From Phialocephala subalpina (Eukaryota > Ascomycota > Leotiomycetes > Helotiales > Mollisiaceae): 64,000 bases of DNA. The notes under the pieces are model-generated. The model worked only from the letters and a program-made list of their open reading frames with translations. It ran no database searches and had not been told where the DNA came from. Made by a program: the position numbers and the translations under genes. The first letter of the stretch is position 1; each line of letters opens with the position of its first letter. Shown here one piece after another: positions 34,198 through 45,401 of the stretch. The stretch lies in assembly GCA_900073065.1 (NCBI GenBank), contig FJOG01000016.1, positions 496,001 to 560,000 on the forward strand. Direction: 5' to 3'.

Positions 34198-35511
34198 TCA
34201 CATAGGACCAAAGGGATGAGCATCAGGATCCGGACTCGGAATCTTCGCCTTCCTCGGCCTCTTAGGCGCAGGCTTCTCCTTCTTAACCTTCTCCTCCCCA
34301 TCATCCAGTCCCGCACCATCACTCTTCCTCTTCTTCGCATTGGCTCGTGGTTTCTTTGCCTTAACTTCATCGAATCGACCGGATTTTGGATGATAGCCTC
34401 CGGAATTGTCGTCTTCGTCTCTCTTTCTCTTTCCTTTTGTAGATGCGCCTCCGCCGAGGGCGAAATCATATCCTTGTCCATCTTCCTCTACTATTTCTAA
34501 TGCGTCGGGTTTGCTAGGGGCGGGGATAGAGGCTCGTTTTCCTGCTCCACGTAGAGCGCCTGGTTTTCCGTGGGATTTTTCGGAACCTTCGCCGTCTTGG
34601 AGGAAGATGTGTGGTTGGTTCTTTCGAAGCCAGTTATAAGGAGAATTGGGATTTCCGAATGCGAGGTCTTGTTGAATTGGCGGGTGGAATTGTGGTGGCA
34701 GAGGGGGTACGGCGCCGAGTGAGGCATCGATGTCGTAGAGGTAGTCATCTAGTTGGTCGGGGGTGAGGTAGGAATAGGGTGCTGTTTGGTTGGGTTCGGA
34801 TTCGAGGGATGCGAGGAGGTCGCGGGCGGTGGGGTGGTCGAGGGAGAGGTGGGGAGTGGTGGTTATTAAATAGTTGAGCGATTTGGGAGGGAGAGCGGCG
34901 TTGTTTGATGCTGCTTTTTCAGCTAGCATGGTTCGTAATTCGGCCATGAGGGCTTGTCCTTCTGGTGTTTGTAGAGTGCCGATGCTTGCGAGGTCGTCGT
35001 CGCTGACGAGGGAGGGGATTGGGGATAGGCCTGGGGCTTCGGAGGTGATATCGATGCGCTTGTCGACTGGTATCTGCGCCGAGTTGTTCACGTCGAGGAG
35101 AAGGTCGAGTATTTGGCTGGATTGTATCAGCTTCTGCGTGGAGCGGGTTGAAGGGGTTGCTTACTCGTTCTCCTGCGCGAGGCGCTTCGCGGTCTTGATG
35201 GCATGTTGCTCTTGAAGAAACACCTCATTGCTTTGTTGCATAGCAGCATCGAATCTGTGCTTCATCTTGCGGAACTTCTTTCTAATGTCCACTCTGTCAG
35301 CTTCTGTGGTCTCCATTGTGCTGTATAGACAGGTTGAACGAATCATGCTGTCATGAGATGCAAAGCTCCTGCAGCCGCATAATAGGGAAAGAGCGTCCAA
35401 GTACTTGAATGATTTGTATGTGGGCTTTCCTTCCTCCGCCTGACCTTCCATGGTATCTTTATGACTGGTTATGGTGTCGCTGGGTTTGGCGTTTATGGTT
35501 GTGAATGACAT
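34198..35511 (-). CDS. iec3: INO80 chromatin-remodelling complex subunit Iec3-like
   Basis: Exons 35511-35405, 35281-35165 and 35116-34198 give 380 aa. The first intron (35282-35404, 123 nt) is stop-free and in frame; removing it joins YKSF to KKKFRKMKHRFDAAMQQSNEVFLQEQHAIKTAKRLAQEND, the conserved Iec3 helix. This continues across the second intron into QILDLLLDVNNSAQIP. Downstream are PPKSLNYLITTTPHLSLDHPTARDLL and DQLDDYLYDIDASLG, then a long Lys/Arg-rich C-terminal tail (KGKRKRDEDD, KKPRANAKKRKSD, PAPKRPRKAKIPSPD) suited to chromatin contact and nuclear import. The assignment rests on the N-terminal block; the rest is divergent. Shares a 670-bp divergent promoter with the Nop13 gene. Confidence 0.82.
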
Positions 35512-36181
35512 ATTCTTGGATTGTGGGAATATGGATGGTAAACATCTGGTGGGGATTATATGTGTCGTAGATTAGGGTTATTGTCGTTGGTAGAGCATTG
35601 TCGCGGCTGGAATTCACTCACGCGAAGCTCCAGAATCCGAACCAGATCATCATCACGACCAAGCGGCGGCAGTATCTGTTAAAGCAGCAGGAACTGTTCA
35701 GTCACCGTCTTGAAATAAACCCCCAAAGAGGTTAGACCGGTGGCAGAATTCTGAGATTTCAGAAATATTTTTGGCCGAGAAGATGTAAATGCTGCGACCA
35801 CAGGCCCAGAAAATATCGACCTTTCGACCGGAAAATCATTGTCGGGATACTTACGGCTACATTGGTTGTGTTGGGTCCGTCTACAACTCCAAGGACCTCT
35901 CCATTCGATTTTTCGTTGCGAATCCCTCCAAAATATACTCAACTCCTCAAGGTCCGTACTTTCTGCCCCGCCTCTCACTACCCTCACAATTTCAACTATG
36001 ATGCTAACGAAACCTGCAGAGTTTGATCTTTCAAGAAGATACCCCATATTTCCGTGATAGAAATCGGGTTGACGGCGTCGCTCGAGGACGCACGTGATCG
36101 CTTCCCTTCACATCAAGGTATCTTTTAGATATCAGACCTTGATTCTACAGTCTATCCCTATTCGACAATCATTTCCTCAAG
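35512..36181. promoter_or_regulatory. Shared divergent promoter region
   Basis: 670 bp between Iec3-like (-) and Nop13 (+). It contains a CACGTGATCG box at 36091-36100, about 80 bp upstream of the Nop13 start, a plausible bHLH-type site of unproven function. Confidence 0.4.
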
Positions 36182-37495
36182 ATGCCCAAACTTTCCTCGT
36201 CGGCCGATGCGCCTTCGAAGAAGGTCAAGAAAGACAAATCCAGCAAGAAGAGAAAGTCAGAAGCAATCACGAAATCGGAGCGTGAGAGCTCTCCCGCCCC
36301 TTATTTCGAACAGGACGTATCTCTACATGATGCGTCGGAGGAAACAGCTCCAGTAGAATCCGATGAAGAAATCAAACGCGACAGCGACGACGTGAAACCT
36401 CGGACATCGAAGAAGCGCAAGACATCTGTCGAGGAGATTGAAGTCGACATCACTCTTCCTGAGCCACCATCTAAGAAAGCTCTCCGAGCGTTGAAGAAAG
36501 GCAAACCTCTCCCGCCATCCAAGTCTGGCGCCGAATCTACCCCCGAGCCCGAACCGAAGAAGGCCAAGAAAGCGGAGGTCGAGAAGAGATCTGAGCACGG
36601 TGTATGGATTGGAAACTTGCCATTTCATATTTCGAAAGAGGTTCTGCGTGCTTTCTTGGTTGAGAATTCTGATATCACTGAAGAAATGATCACCAGAGTT
36701 CATATGCCTGGACCCAACGATACTAAGTCAGCTAACAAGGTCGAGGATAAGAGGAAGTTCAAGAAGGTTGAGAATAACAAGGGCTTTGCTTATGTTGATT
36801 TCTCTACCGCAGAAGGAGTTAAAGAGGCAGTCGAGCTTTCTGAGCAATTACTATCGGGTCGACGATTGTTAATCAAGGATAACAAATCCTTCGAAGGACG
36901 ACCTGAGAAGACGAAGGAGGAGACTAGAAAGGAGGGCAAGCCACCAAGCAGGAAGGTGTTCATCGGTAACCTATCCTACGACGTCACCGAGGACAGTCTC
37001 AAGGAACATTTCCTGAAGTGCGGGCCCATTGCCACTTGTATGGTTGCAGCGTTCGAAGACAGTGGTAAATGCAAGGGCTACGGTTGGGTCACGTTCGAGG
37101 AACTTGAAGGTGCCCAGAACGCGGTTAATGGTTTCGTACGCATTGAGGAGGAGATTTCCGATGCATCCGAATCTGAGGATGACAGTGACAGCGATGCTAG
37201 CGAGAGCAAGCCAAAGGCCAAGAAGACCAAATTGAGGAAGTGGTGGGTGAACAAGATCAAGGGTAGACCTTTACGAGCAGAGTTCGCGGAAGATGCACAA
37301 GTTCGGTACAAGAAACGATATGGCAAGGACGGAAGTAAGAATGCTGGTGCTGGTGGTGCTGAGGGAGCATCAACAGAAAAATCAGAGGTCTCGGGTCCAT
37401 ACAGGCCTAAAAATGTTGTCGAGCACAGGCAGCCGTATGCTGCGAGATTAACTGGTGGTATTGTGGAGAGCAAGGGTACCAAGGTTACATTTTGA
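36182..37495 (+). CDS. NOP13: Nucleolar RRM protein Nop13
   Basis: Single exon, 437 aa. A highly charged N-terminus with several Lys-rich nuclear/nucleolar signals precedes two RRMs. RRM1 (~138-235) has RNP motifs VWIGNLPF and KGFAYVDF and the characteristic NSDITEEMITRVHMP insert. RRM2 (~258-365) has KVFIGNLSYDV and GKCKGYGWVTF. After RRM1 come LLIKDNKSFEGRPEKT and PPSRKVFIGNL, and RRM2 ends KGRPLRAEFAEDAQVRYKKRY. This order and spacing match budding yeast Nop13, a nucleolar protein found with pre-ribosomes. An acidic Ser/Asp/Glu insert (DASESEDDSDSDASESK) interrupts RRM2. The C-terminal GGIVESKGTKVTF ends like the yeast protein's GKKVKF tail. Confidence 0.9.
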   Translation: MPKLSSSADAPSKKVKKDKSSKKRKSEAITKSERESSPAPYFEQDVSLHDASEETAPVESDEEIKRDSDDVKPRTSKKRKTSVEEIEVDITLPEPPSKKALRALKKGKPLPPSKSGAESTPEPEPKKAKKAEVEKRSEHGVWIGNLPFHISKEVLRAFLVENSDITEEMITRVHMPGPNDTKSANKVEDKRKFKKVENNKGFAYVDFSTAEGVKEAVELSEQLLSGRRLLIKDNKSFEGRPEKTKEETRKEGKPPSRKVFIGNLSYDVTEDSLKEHFLKCGPIATCMVAAFEDSGKCKGYGWVTFEELEGAQNAVNGFVRIEEEISDASESEDDSDSDASESKPKAKKTKLRKWWVNKIKGRPLRAEFAEDAQVRYKKRYGKDGSKNAGAGGAEGASTEKSEVSGPYRPKNVVEHRQPYAARLTGGIVESKGTKVTF

Positions 37496-38051
37496 GTTTA
37501 GTGTAATGGCGAAAATGGAAATGATTGTCAAAGTACGTATAATTTCTGTACAATATTTTATCCAGATCGCAGCTTTTCATGTTTTTTCAATTCTAGACAC
37601 TGTGACAATGCTTCTGCCTCGCTCTTTGCATTTGCCATTTTCGGAAGGATTCAAAGCCAAATGCCCTTGTCTTTACACTTGAATATACGATTTGACTATG
37701 AGACTTTTCATACTCAGAAAGCCCGAGGTTCCTTCGACGTCTAGGGTTGTATCCTCGGTTTCTAAATCTCTCCATACCTTTTCACTGCTTTTAGGGTCTG
37801 AGTATGTACGAAATCATCATTCTATCGACTTCCCTAGAGGGCGAGCATATCTTACTTGTCGAGCACGGATATTACTGCCTGTCTCAAACCACAGTTCACA
37901 AGTCCGCATCTACCATGGTGGGACGGCTACTTTTTTGAGTAAGTCAAAGCCTCTGGAAATCCATCTCACGTAGATATCTAATCTGAGGACAGACACTTAA
38001 CTCTGCATCTCTCTATCAATCTATCCCCAACATCGAAGCGCTCTTACAGTC
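37496..38051. other. Convergent 3' intergenic region
   Basis: 556 bp between Nop13 (+) and the oxidoreductase remnant (-). The open frame at 37692-37973 has no domain and is judged non-coding. Confidence 0.45.
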
Positions 38052-39110
38052 TTACTTTACGATATGCCCATTCTCCAGTTCCAGCAAATCAAGGAACTCA
38101 ACCCTCTCCATAGCATCTTCAAATGTACAGTTATCCACCCCCTTCCTGAACGCTCCATACACTCTACCAACATTCCTCGCTTCCATGGGAAGCTTACCCA
38201 GCCCATCCTTCTCGATTTCCACCTCAATTACTTCGTCCGTCTCGAAATCGTGCACCAAGACCTGAATTCCTCCATCGAAAATCGAGATGAATGGGATGTC
38301 GGCGGAGATTTTGATCTCCCCTTTCTCGCCATATATTCTCCAATCTATCCCGGGCACTCTCTTGAATGGCTTCCCACCGCGGAAGGCGTAGGAGATAGGA
38401 GCGCCATTGCTTAGGATACCGACGAGGAAGATGGTGTCATCAGTGTCTTTGATGAAAGTGCCTATTTGTTGCCCAGCCGGAAAGTCGATCACCTTTATGA
38501 CTGGGCGGACATTAGCGAGAACTGAATTATGCGTGCTGAAACCGTATCCGACGACTGGCCACCTGTTAAAACTCCATTTACGGTCTATCCGATGAGAGAG
38601 GAGAGGAGAGAAGGGTGGGCAAGAGAATACACACCTTGTTGAAAATAATCAATCTGATGTCCAAATCTAATGGTAATCAAATTCCCTCTATACTCTCCAA
38701 TTCCCAAATACTCCACTCCCTTCGTCACGCTTTCCATTTGCTGCCCACCTTGACCCATCCAACTACTGTTCAGCACCTTGCCAATACTTTCTCCATCCAC
38801 TAATTCCTTTAACTTCTTGATTAGTGGTGCTGTCTTGATTGAAGGCTGACGACAACTCGCTTCACCCCCCTCTTTCTTCAGACGAAGTAGCTCCTTTGCA
38901 TCAGGAAGGGACTTTCCAAGTGGCCATTCAACGATAACGTCTTTGCCGGCTTTCAATGAAGGACCGACTGTTGCGAGATGCTTGCTGACTCGGGTGCTGC
39001 AGATCACCAAGTCTACGTTGGGGCCTTTGGCGAGATCTGAGGAGTGTTAGCTAAGTGATTCTGAAGAATTGCGTTGAGTTGAACGACGCACTTCCGGGAT
39101 CACCGTATGC
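38052..39110 (-). pseudogene. Gfo/Idh/MocA-type oxidoreductase lacking its N-terminus
   Basis: Exons 39110-39092, 39036-38641 and 38562-38052 read without stops. They encode the middle and C-terminal parts of a Gal80/Gfo-Idh-MocA protein: KAYGDPG, NLAKGPNVDLVICSTRVSKHL, PSLKAGKDVIVEWPLG (the conserved EKP-like EWP motif), then the C-terminal dimerisation/substrate domain with DDTIFLVGILSNGAPISYAFRGGKPF and GIDWRIYGEKGEIKISA. The N-terminal dinucleotide-binding strand and glycine motif, which should precede KAYGDPG, are absent on this strand. They are found on the opposite strand at 39156-39330. Unless a shortened protein starts at an ATG just upstream (around 39137), the gene is not functional. 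Without its nucleotide-binding turn, catalysis is not expected. Confidence 0.8.
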
Positions 39111-39155
39111 TTTCTCTCCCCTCTCCATCTCTTGGATTGAATGTCTGACAAAACA

Positions 39156-39330
39156 ATGGCACCTATCCGAATTGGTTTGCTCGGTCTTTCCCACACAAGC
39201 TGGACACGACACTCTCATCTCCCTTACATCTAATCCTCATCCGATTACGAAATCGTAGCAATCTGCAACAGTTCCGTCGAAAGTTCCAAAAACGCAATCA
39301 AACTATTCAATTTGCCTGAGACCACCAGAG
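39156..39330 (+). pseudogene. Inverted N-terminal exon of the Gfo/Idh/MocA oxidoreductase
   Basis: Starting at the ATG at 39156, this strand encodes MAPIRIGLLGLSHTSWTRHS, then HLPYI, a TAA stop (39231-39233), and SSSDYEIVAICNSSVESSKN with AIKLFNLPETTR. That is the beta-alpha-beta nucleotide-binding start of fungal Gfo/Idh/MocA proteins, ending just where the minus-strand remnant at 38052-39110 begins (KAYGDPG). Orientation is opposite to the rest of the gene, so the segment looks inverted in place. The TAA is one C-to-T change from CAA. Alternatively it is a fragment of a second gene copy. Confidence 0.78.
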
Positions 39331-40842
39331 GCTTAAGAAAGCAATCTGAAGTGGGAAGTAGCAAGTGTTTTGTAGTTTTGGGACTCATGAGAAAGTCTCG
39401 AGGTTGGGGATAGTTGTGCATCAATCCTATCCTCGAATATAATCGCTACCCCGCTCGACTTTGAATGGTGCCATCGCATGAAATTGAAATCCTTCACGTC
39501 TGTTTGAGGCAGGAGTCGCGTGTATTTGTGTAGATAGCCCCCAAACCCAATCTTTGTTGCAGCGTTGCAGTATGACTGCTTTGTAATCTGCCAGTGGTCC
39601 AGAACCCTCGAAAGTGCGACGTCAATGTTGGCAATTGCTCTCGGACATGAACTTGCTTCTACCCCGGTAGTTCACAGATCATACGGCCTTCGATGAAAAG
39701 AGGAAGAATGTGAAATAGTCTCTCTGAGCTTTACAGAATTGCAGTCGTCAGCAGCTTGCATAATGTGGCATCCGACATTCATTCTCTAGAAATGTTCGGA
39801 ATGAAGCCAGACACTTGAAACTTTGAGATACTAAAGTTAATATAAAACAATCATTATTTGGAGAGTTTGGGACTGAATTCAGACAATCTGCACCTGCAGA
39901 TGTACTTTATGAGGTTGGACATTCACCACAGGAAGAAATCGACTTTAAATCCAGACATCCGGCCCCTCAAAATCACTTAACTGGCAACGAACATTCTCAC
40001 ACCAAGAAAGCAGAAGGAGAACCCGAACATTGCGAGCCATTAAAAAGTCCTAATCGATTCCGAAGATCAGATCCCAGCCGAAAGCTACCCCACTTCCGAA
40101 TATCATCCTTCTATTACCAAGCAGCACGAGATCTCAAACCCCGTACCATGGCAGCGGTATCAGCGTTTCGCACGTTGTGGGGTAGATAGGTCAGGTTCAT
40201 CTCGAGGACCCAAGGGCACGGAGAACGACGCGCGCTTTCGGCGGATCGCTCGCTCGCTCGTTACCTGACCTGGGTACTGTATCCCACTTCTGATATCTCG
40301 AGTTTCTTATCTCGACGTCCCTTCCTTAATCTCCGCACCTCTGAGATCTGAGATCCGGGATTAGCTGGAATGGATTTCAATGCGAGGTTTGGGAGGACGA
40401 GTTGATATCTTGGAGCGCTTGGAACGTTATCTAGATTGAAGGGCGAGGGAAGGAGAAACAAGACAAGGCTTGCTTGCGTATGACGGGTCAATATGCTGGA
40501 CTAGGGATGCACAGAGACCTTCCACTAGGATTCTGTCGGAGCAATATGAAAACAGTACGAAGGAAGATAGGAATGAAACAAGAGCAGAGAGCGCAGACAA
40601 TGGAGTTAAGATTATGTATCCATCTACCTATCCTCTGCATCCTACAGACTCCCATCGGAAGCAATCATCGGGCCTTCGTTCCTCCGCTCATTGTTCCCAC
40701 TGGAGGGAGTGACGAGCAGAGGCAAGAGAGACCCCACGATAAAGCGTATCAGCCGCTTAATAGCAGGTTCCTCCCCTCTCCTCGCTTATGTGAGCGAAGT
40801 GAGCAGGAAGGAGAGCCGGCTATCACTCTCCATCAACCGTCG
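39331..40842. other. Intergenic region
   Basis: 1.5 kb with no supported gene. It contains a short CTCG repeat near 40248-40262. Open frames at 40470-40854 lie opposite the 3' flank of the Zn2Cys6 gene and lack domains. Confidence 0.4.
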
Positions 40843-42864
40843 TCATGTAACTAAGAGACTCATCCCATGACTCTCCAACTGTTTCACCCAGTCCCAAGAC
40901 CCAGGCAAACCTTCATCGTGATCATCCCACATCTTCCTAATAACTCTCTCCGTCAGATCAATATTCCCAAGAGAACTCCAAGCCCTCAGTTTCCTAAATT
41001 GCGCCGAAACCGCATCTCTATCCTTTACTGTGATAGCAGCCGAACCCACAATAAACAAAGGGAAAAGCAGACACGCCATGACTCCATCCCCAGGTTTAAT
41101 CTCACACATCCCAGTCGCGATTCTCTGCACCGCGTTCTGCACTTTTGCGTCTGCTTTTCCATCGGGATAGATGATTGAGTACAGCCAGATGAAGAGGGCC
41201 CATTGGTAGAAGTCTGTGATTAGTTTGCGTTCTTTGGTCATTGCTGATTTTGGTCGCCAGTTTGCGAGATCCTGCCAGATTTGAACGGCTCTGCAAACCA
41301 CGTTGCCGTCTGGTCGGAGTTTGCTGGCGTCTGCTTCGGCACGAAGAGCTGAGATCTGGATGATGAAGTCGATGAGACCGTCTTGAACGCCAACCATTGA
41401 GATGTCTTGGTCCGGAAGCTCAGCTAGGTTGCGAAACTGCGGCTTCATTGCTTGAGTTGAAGGGTTGGTTACGGTCGCCAGGGAGTCGTGATATAGGAAG
41501 AACTCCAGTAAGAACGGGTTGATGTCTGTGGTTCTGCCTGATGGAGAGCTCGTGTTCGGTGAGACTGAAGCCATGTTGATGATTTCCCTAGCTATTTCGA
41601 GGTGATCTTTCCAACTACCATCACCTGTTCCTTCGCAAACCTCGAAAAGACAGAGTAGCAGAGATGTGGCGAGCACGCTCTCCTGGTGCTGGACCGAATA
41701 TAGTGGCCCAGAGCCTAAGGCAGATCTCCTCAAGTCTTCGACTCGTAATGCTTGTGTTCGTGTTGCATAATCATGGAGTCGACGCCTTTCAGCTGCCACT
41801 TCTGAGTCTAGAGCGGTCGGCTGCAATTTCAGAAGGTGAGACCCTGCTAGACAGAGCAGGGTGTTCATGATAGTCTGATCGCCCAATGCCATAGGGATGA
41901 CAACTTGGTTGAAAGGGTTAGATTGGCCCGGGAATGTTGTCAATAGATGGGACATCACTCCTGTGAAATGGCAGAAGAGGCGTTGGTGAATAGCTGTATC
42001 CACTCCGGCAATCAGAAATGGTAGCTCGATTGGGATGAAAGTTTTGTAAAAGGTGTTTTGGGCCAACGCTCTCTCCTTCGAGGCCTCTCTTCTGGTAGGA
42101 ACGATGTCGCGTGAAAGTCCCTGGTATTCAATAGAGGTCCTTTGGTCCAAACCCGTGACACCGCCAATCGATGGGCCATCGAACTGATCGAACATGAAAC
42201 CCATATCGTCTTCAAGAGTGCGATCATCGAGGCGCCCCATTGCTTGACCAAAGTAGGGCGGTGGGACAAGCGGCAGTACAGGGTCTGCCCATTGTGAAAA
42301 GTCGACGTTGCCATCGGGAATTCCAGGAGTCGGCGACGCATGAAATGTTGGAGCTGGTGTATTTGATTCTGACTTTGCTGTCATCGCTCTTCGTGCTGCG
42401 CTTCGAGTCTCCCAGAACACCTGCTGAGGAAAGCCTTCACAGACAACATTTGTCCTCTGACAATTTGAGCAAATCGGTCTCCGTTCTGATTCGGAAGTTA
42501 GTACTTGGCATACTATGAGGAGAGTATCAGATGAACGACTCCAGGATCGTGAGCCTTGCAAGCACGGAATAATTTCAAAATCTTTGATCGCTTACCGTCA
42601 CATTTCTTTCTTCGTTTGCGACTGCCCAACAAATTAGTACTACGTTTCGAGAAGGAGTAAAACCCCCGAGCTGGCTGGGCTTCTAAAGGGACACGGGTAT
42701 GCCCGGTTTGCATAAAGCCCGCTGCTCTTCCTCTCAGCTTACCATGTAAAGCACCCCGTCCGTACACGGGTTATACTGGTCTTTCCTGAGCGATTCTTGC
42801 TGGCGTCTGGACCACGGGTTTGCCCAGAACCAGGTATATTCGAAGGTGCAGCCTGGGACGCCAT
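40843..42864 (-). CDS. Zn2Cys6 fungal transcription factor
   Basis: Exons 42864-42743, 42621-42596 and 42485-40843 give 596 aa. The zinc cluster is assembled from all three exons: RVRTGCFTC in exon 1, RKRRKKCD in the 26-nt exon 2, and RRPICSNCQRTNVVCEG in exon 3, giving CX2CX6CX6CX2CX6C. The ATG at 42864 opens MASQAAPSNIPG and is the first in frame. The remainder resembles the fungal transcription factor regulatory region: FYKTFIPIELPFLIAGVDTAIHQRLFCHF, ALGDQTIMNTLLCLAGSHLL, a block LATSLLLCLFEVCEGTGDGSWKDHL, and WALFIWLYSII. It is a nuclear DNA-binding regulator with unknown targets. No biosynthetic cluster surrounds it; the adjacent N-demethylase-like gene is a possible but unproven target. 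Confidence 0.93.
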
Positions 42865-43499
42865 TTACATACACACGGGTTTCCTGCAAGGACGAAAAAG
42901 CTGATCGAACAAGATCATTTTGCGGTACAACAGCGACCGCACACAAAGATGAGAGGAAAAACAGAGGAGCTGAGCAGGATGCGTTGGTGTTGCAACCAGA
43001 CAGATGCCTTCAACAAAGTGAGCGATGCATGTTGGTTCGCAGGGCGTCCTTAAAGGGTGGGCTTCCGGTGATCGTCATTGGATAGTCCCCGGACTCTCTT
43101 ATCAGAGCGACCAAAGCAGTCTGGGCGGACATGTGGCTTGCGACTCCCGGGAGTGGCTGGGATCCTGGAGCAGGGGATGGCAGCAAATGAAAAGCTCAGA
43201 CAGGACGAGATGTGGACCGGAATATGGGGTCTGAGAACAGACTTTGGACGGAAACTCGGCTGCCGTATCTTGAAGTTTCAAGGCTTGTGGCAGCGTGGTG
43301 ATGAAACGAGAGAGGAGAGAAGAGAAGGTTTAAAAAGCTCGAGATCGAGAGAAATACTGAAAAGGCACGTGATAGGCTGACCATACCAGATCGGTGTTAG
43401 GCTCGCACTAGACGGAAGCTACCCTTTCCTTCCTTTTTGCGATATCTGATCCATCATCCATCATCCTTCATCCATCACCAGAATCTCCTGCCTTTTTTG
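42865..43499. other. Intergenic region
   Basis: 635 bp upstream of the Zn2Cys6 gene and downstream of the N-demethylase-like gene. No gene seen; probably the promoter of the regulator. Confidence 0.4.
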
Positions 43500-44705
43500 T
43501 CATGCTGCACCCAGAGCCTTCGTCCTTTCGTCACCGCTCTCTTCTTCTGGAATGTAACCACACAGCACTTTCTGACACCACTCTCCAAAAACTTCACCCC
43601 AGACATGTCTTCCTTTGTACTTTGCCATCTCTGGCGGCCACGCGTTGACGGCCTCTCGGAAAGCCCAGAGATTGTCCTTCTCGTCCTTCAGATCAATTAC
43701 TGGCGTCAAATATGTCCGCACCATGAACATCACAGCTCGGGTGCGCGGAAGTCTGCGCAGTGTCTGGCGTTCATGTCTGATTCGAATGTTTTCTATCTTT
43801 GGTGGATGCGGCAACGAGTCTGGGAAGGGTTCTTGTTGAAACATTGTATCATCCATCTGCATGAAATAATTGTTTCTCTGCACAGGACTCGACACTTTCA
43901 ATCCGAGAAAGAACCTGCAAAAGTTAGTCATTGATTTTCCTCGCTCTGTGGGAACACTTACTTCTCCATTGGCTTTTTGAGCTTCTCGTTCCACATGGGC
44001 ACAGGATGGTGTATCCTCCACAAGGGCCAACCTATACGCTCTTGTATGTACCAGCCAGCTGGCGCCATTGAATAACTTGCTTGCCTATTACGGGTGCATC
44101 AGTACAGTATCTGGAAAACTCAAATTTCAAGGCTCGTACAGATAATACTCATTTGGTTGCTCGCCTACCCCCTGTATCAACAAGTTTATGTCTTCCATGA
44201 CCAACTGAGCACCTATTTCCAATGGATTTTGTTGAAGCGGTTCTGCAATCTTGAATGTACGATCCGTGATGGCATTGTAGATGTGTCCGGGTTTGTCCTT
44301 CAGAAGGTAGAAGTGGGATGGGAATCGTCGGGTTACGAAGTCGACAATGGCTTGAAGTGCTTCTTTGCAAGCCTCCTCTGCTCCCGGTAGACATTGCATG
44401 ACCCCGTCGCGATCAGTCTTGAGAAGATGTCTTCTTAGCTCTTGTTCTTGCTTATAAAGGTTGTCAATGACAAGCCAGTCGTCCTCTGGCATCTTACGAA
44501 TGCCCATAGTCATGGTGTACCTCCCCGCTCGAAATGGCCTGTACGGGAATGGCAGAGTTTTCGACGCATCAAGACCTGGAAAGGGGGTAACATCCGAGAA
44601 GTCTAGGGCTAAAATTTTCGGCTTGGAAAAGTATCTCCAGACGGCAAGTACTCCATACAAGGTGAGTGCCAACACCACTGACAACAGAACTCTTGCTGAC
44701 ATCAT
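43500..44705 (-). CDS. Haem-dependent oxidative N-demethylase-like protein (DUF3445)
   Basis: Exons 44705-44140, 44075-43962 and 43914-43500 give 364 aa. A single N-terminal membrane span (SARVLLSVVLALTLYGVLAVW) suggests anchoring in the ER or another membrane. The DUF3445 signature follows: LPFPYRPFRAGRYTMTMGIRKMPEDDWLVID, YSMAPAGWYIQERIGWPL, IHHPVPMWNEKL, IRHERQTLRRLPRTRAVMFMVRTYLTPVIDL, and the C-terminal WPPEMAKYKGRHVWGEV. Bacterial relatives are described as haem-dependent oxidative N-demethylases acting on small methylated amines; the fungal substrate is unknown. The start was chosen at MMSARVLL; one more in-frame ATG lies upstream (44768), but its residues are not membrane-like. Divergent from the broken APC permease. 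Confidence 0.87.
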
Positions 44706-45401
44706 CGATCTAGAAAATTGGAGCTTGGATTGGGACTCTAGGACAGGAAAGTGGAAAGCTAGTTCCATGATAAGGACTTCAAGAAGATACTTTCGCTGAT
44801 AGTTCACGAAGTAGATGGAAGGACATCGAAGTGGGATTCATATGGATACTTGGCCGAAGCTACCATCCTGTGCTACTCAATAGGAGAATCTTTCACTTCT
44901 TCGCCTGGTAACACTTAGCCCCACGACAACGGTCGCGGCGGCTGATGCGGTTTGTGGTCTTCAGAACCAGCCTCAATATTCAACTTCTTGATGTTGCTGC
45001 TCAAACGGGTGGCTTGCGTCTCCAGTCGGCTGTCAAGCGATCATTGGTTCCCGATGGAAACAACTTCTGGGGTCATGAGTGGAGGTTCCCCGGGGCGGAC
45101 CGAGAGGACCGCAGCGAGCGCGAAGACCGCACCCGACCCCTGACCCGACATAATTCGTTATCTTTGACCCATGGATTCGCTAAGGTTGCGGAAGCGAGCG
45201 TGGTGTCACCGGCTCTGGCGTCGGGAAGCCTCACTTGGAAGCGATGCCAATTGACCCCTAGTAAGGCCACGGAGGGGAGACACCTCAAAAGAGCTACATG
45301 CATATCTCATCTGGATAGCCTATCTCCCTGTTTCTCGGATCCTCAAACCTCAGCTTCGAAGAGGTTGATGCTTTGCAAAGCTCAATTATCAATTTTGAAC
45401 A
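44706..45401. promoter_or_regulatory. Shared divergent promoter region
   Basis: About 700 bp between the N-demethylase-like gene (-) and the permease pseudogene (+). GC-rich around 45090-45150. No site assigned. Confidence 0.35.

Noticed and set aside
37692..37973. 93-codon open frame between Nop13 and the oxidoreductase
   Set aside because: No recognisable features; convergent intergenic region.
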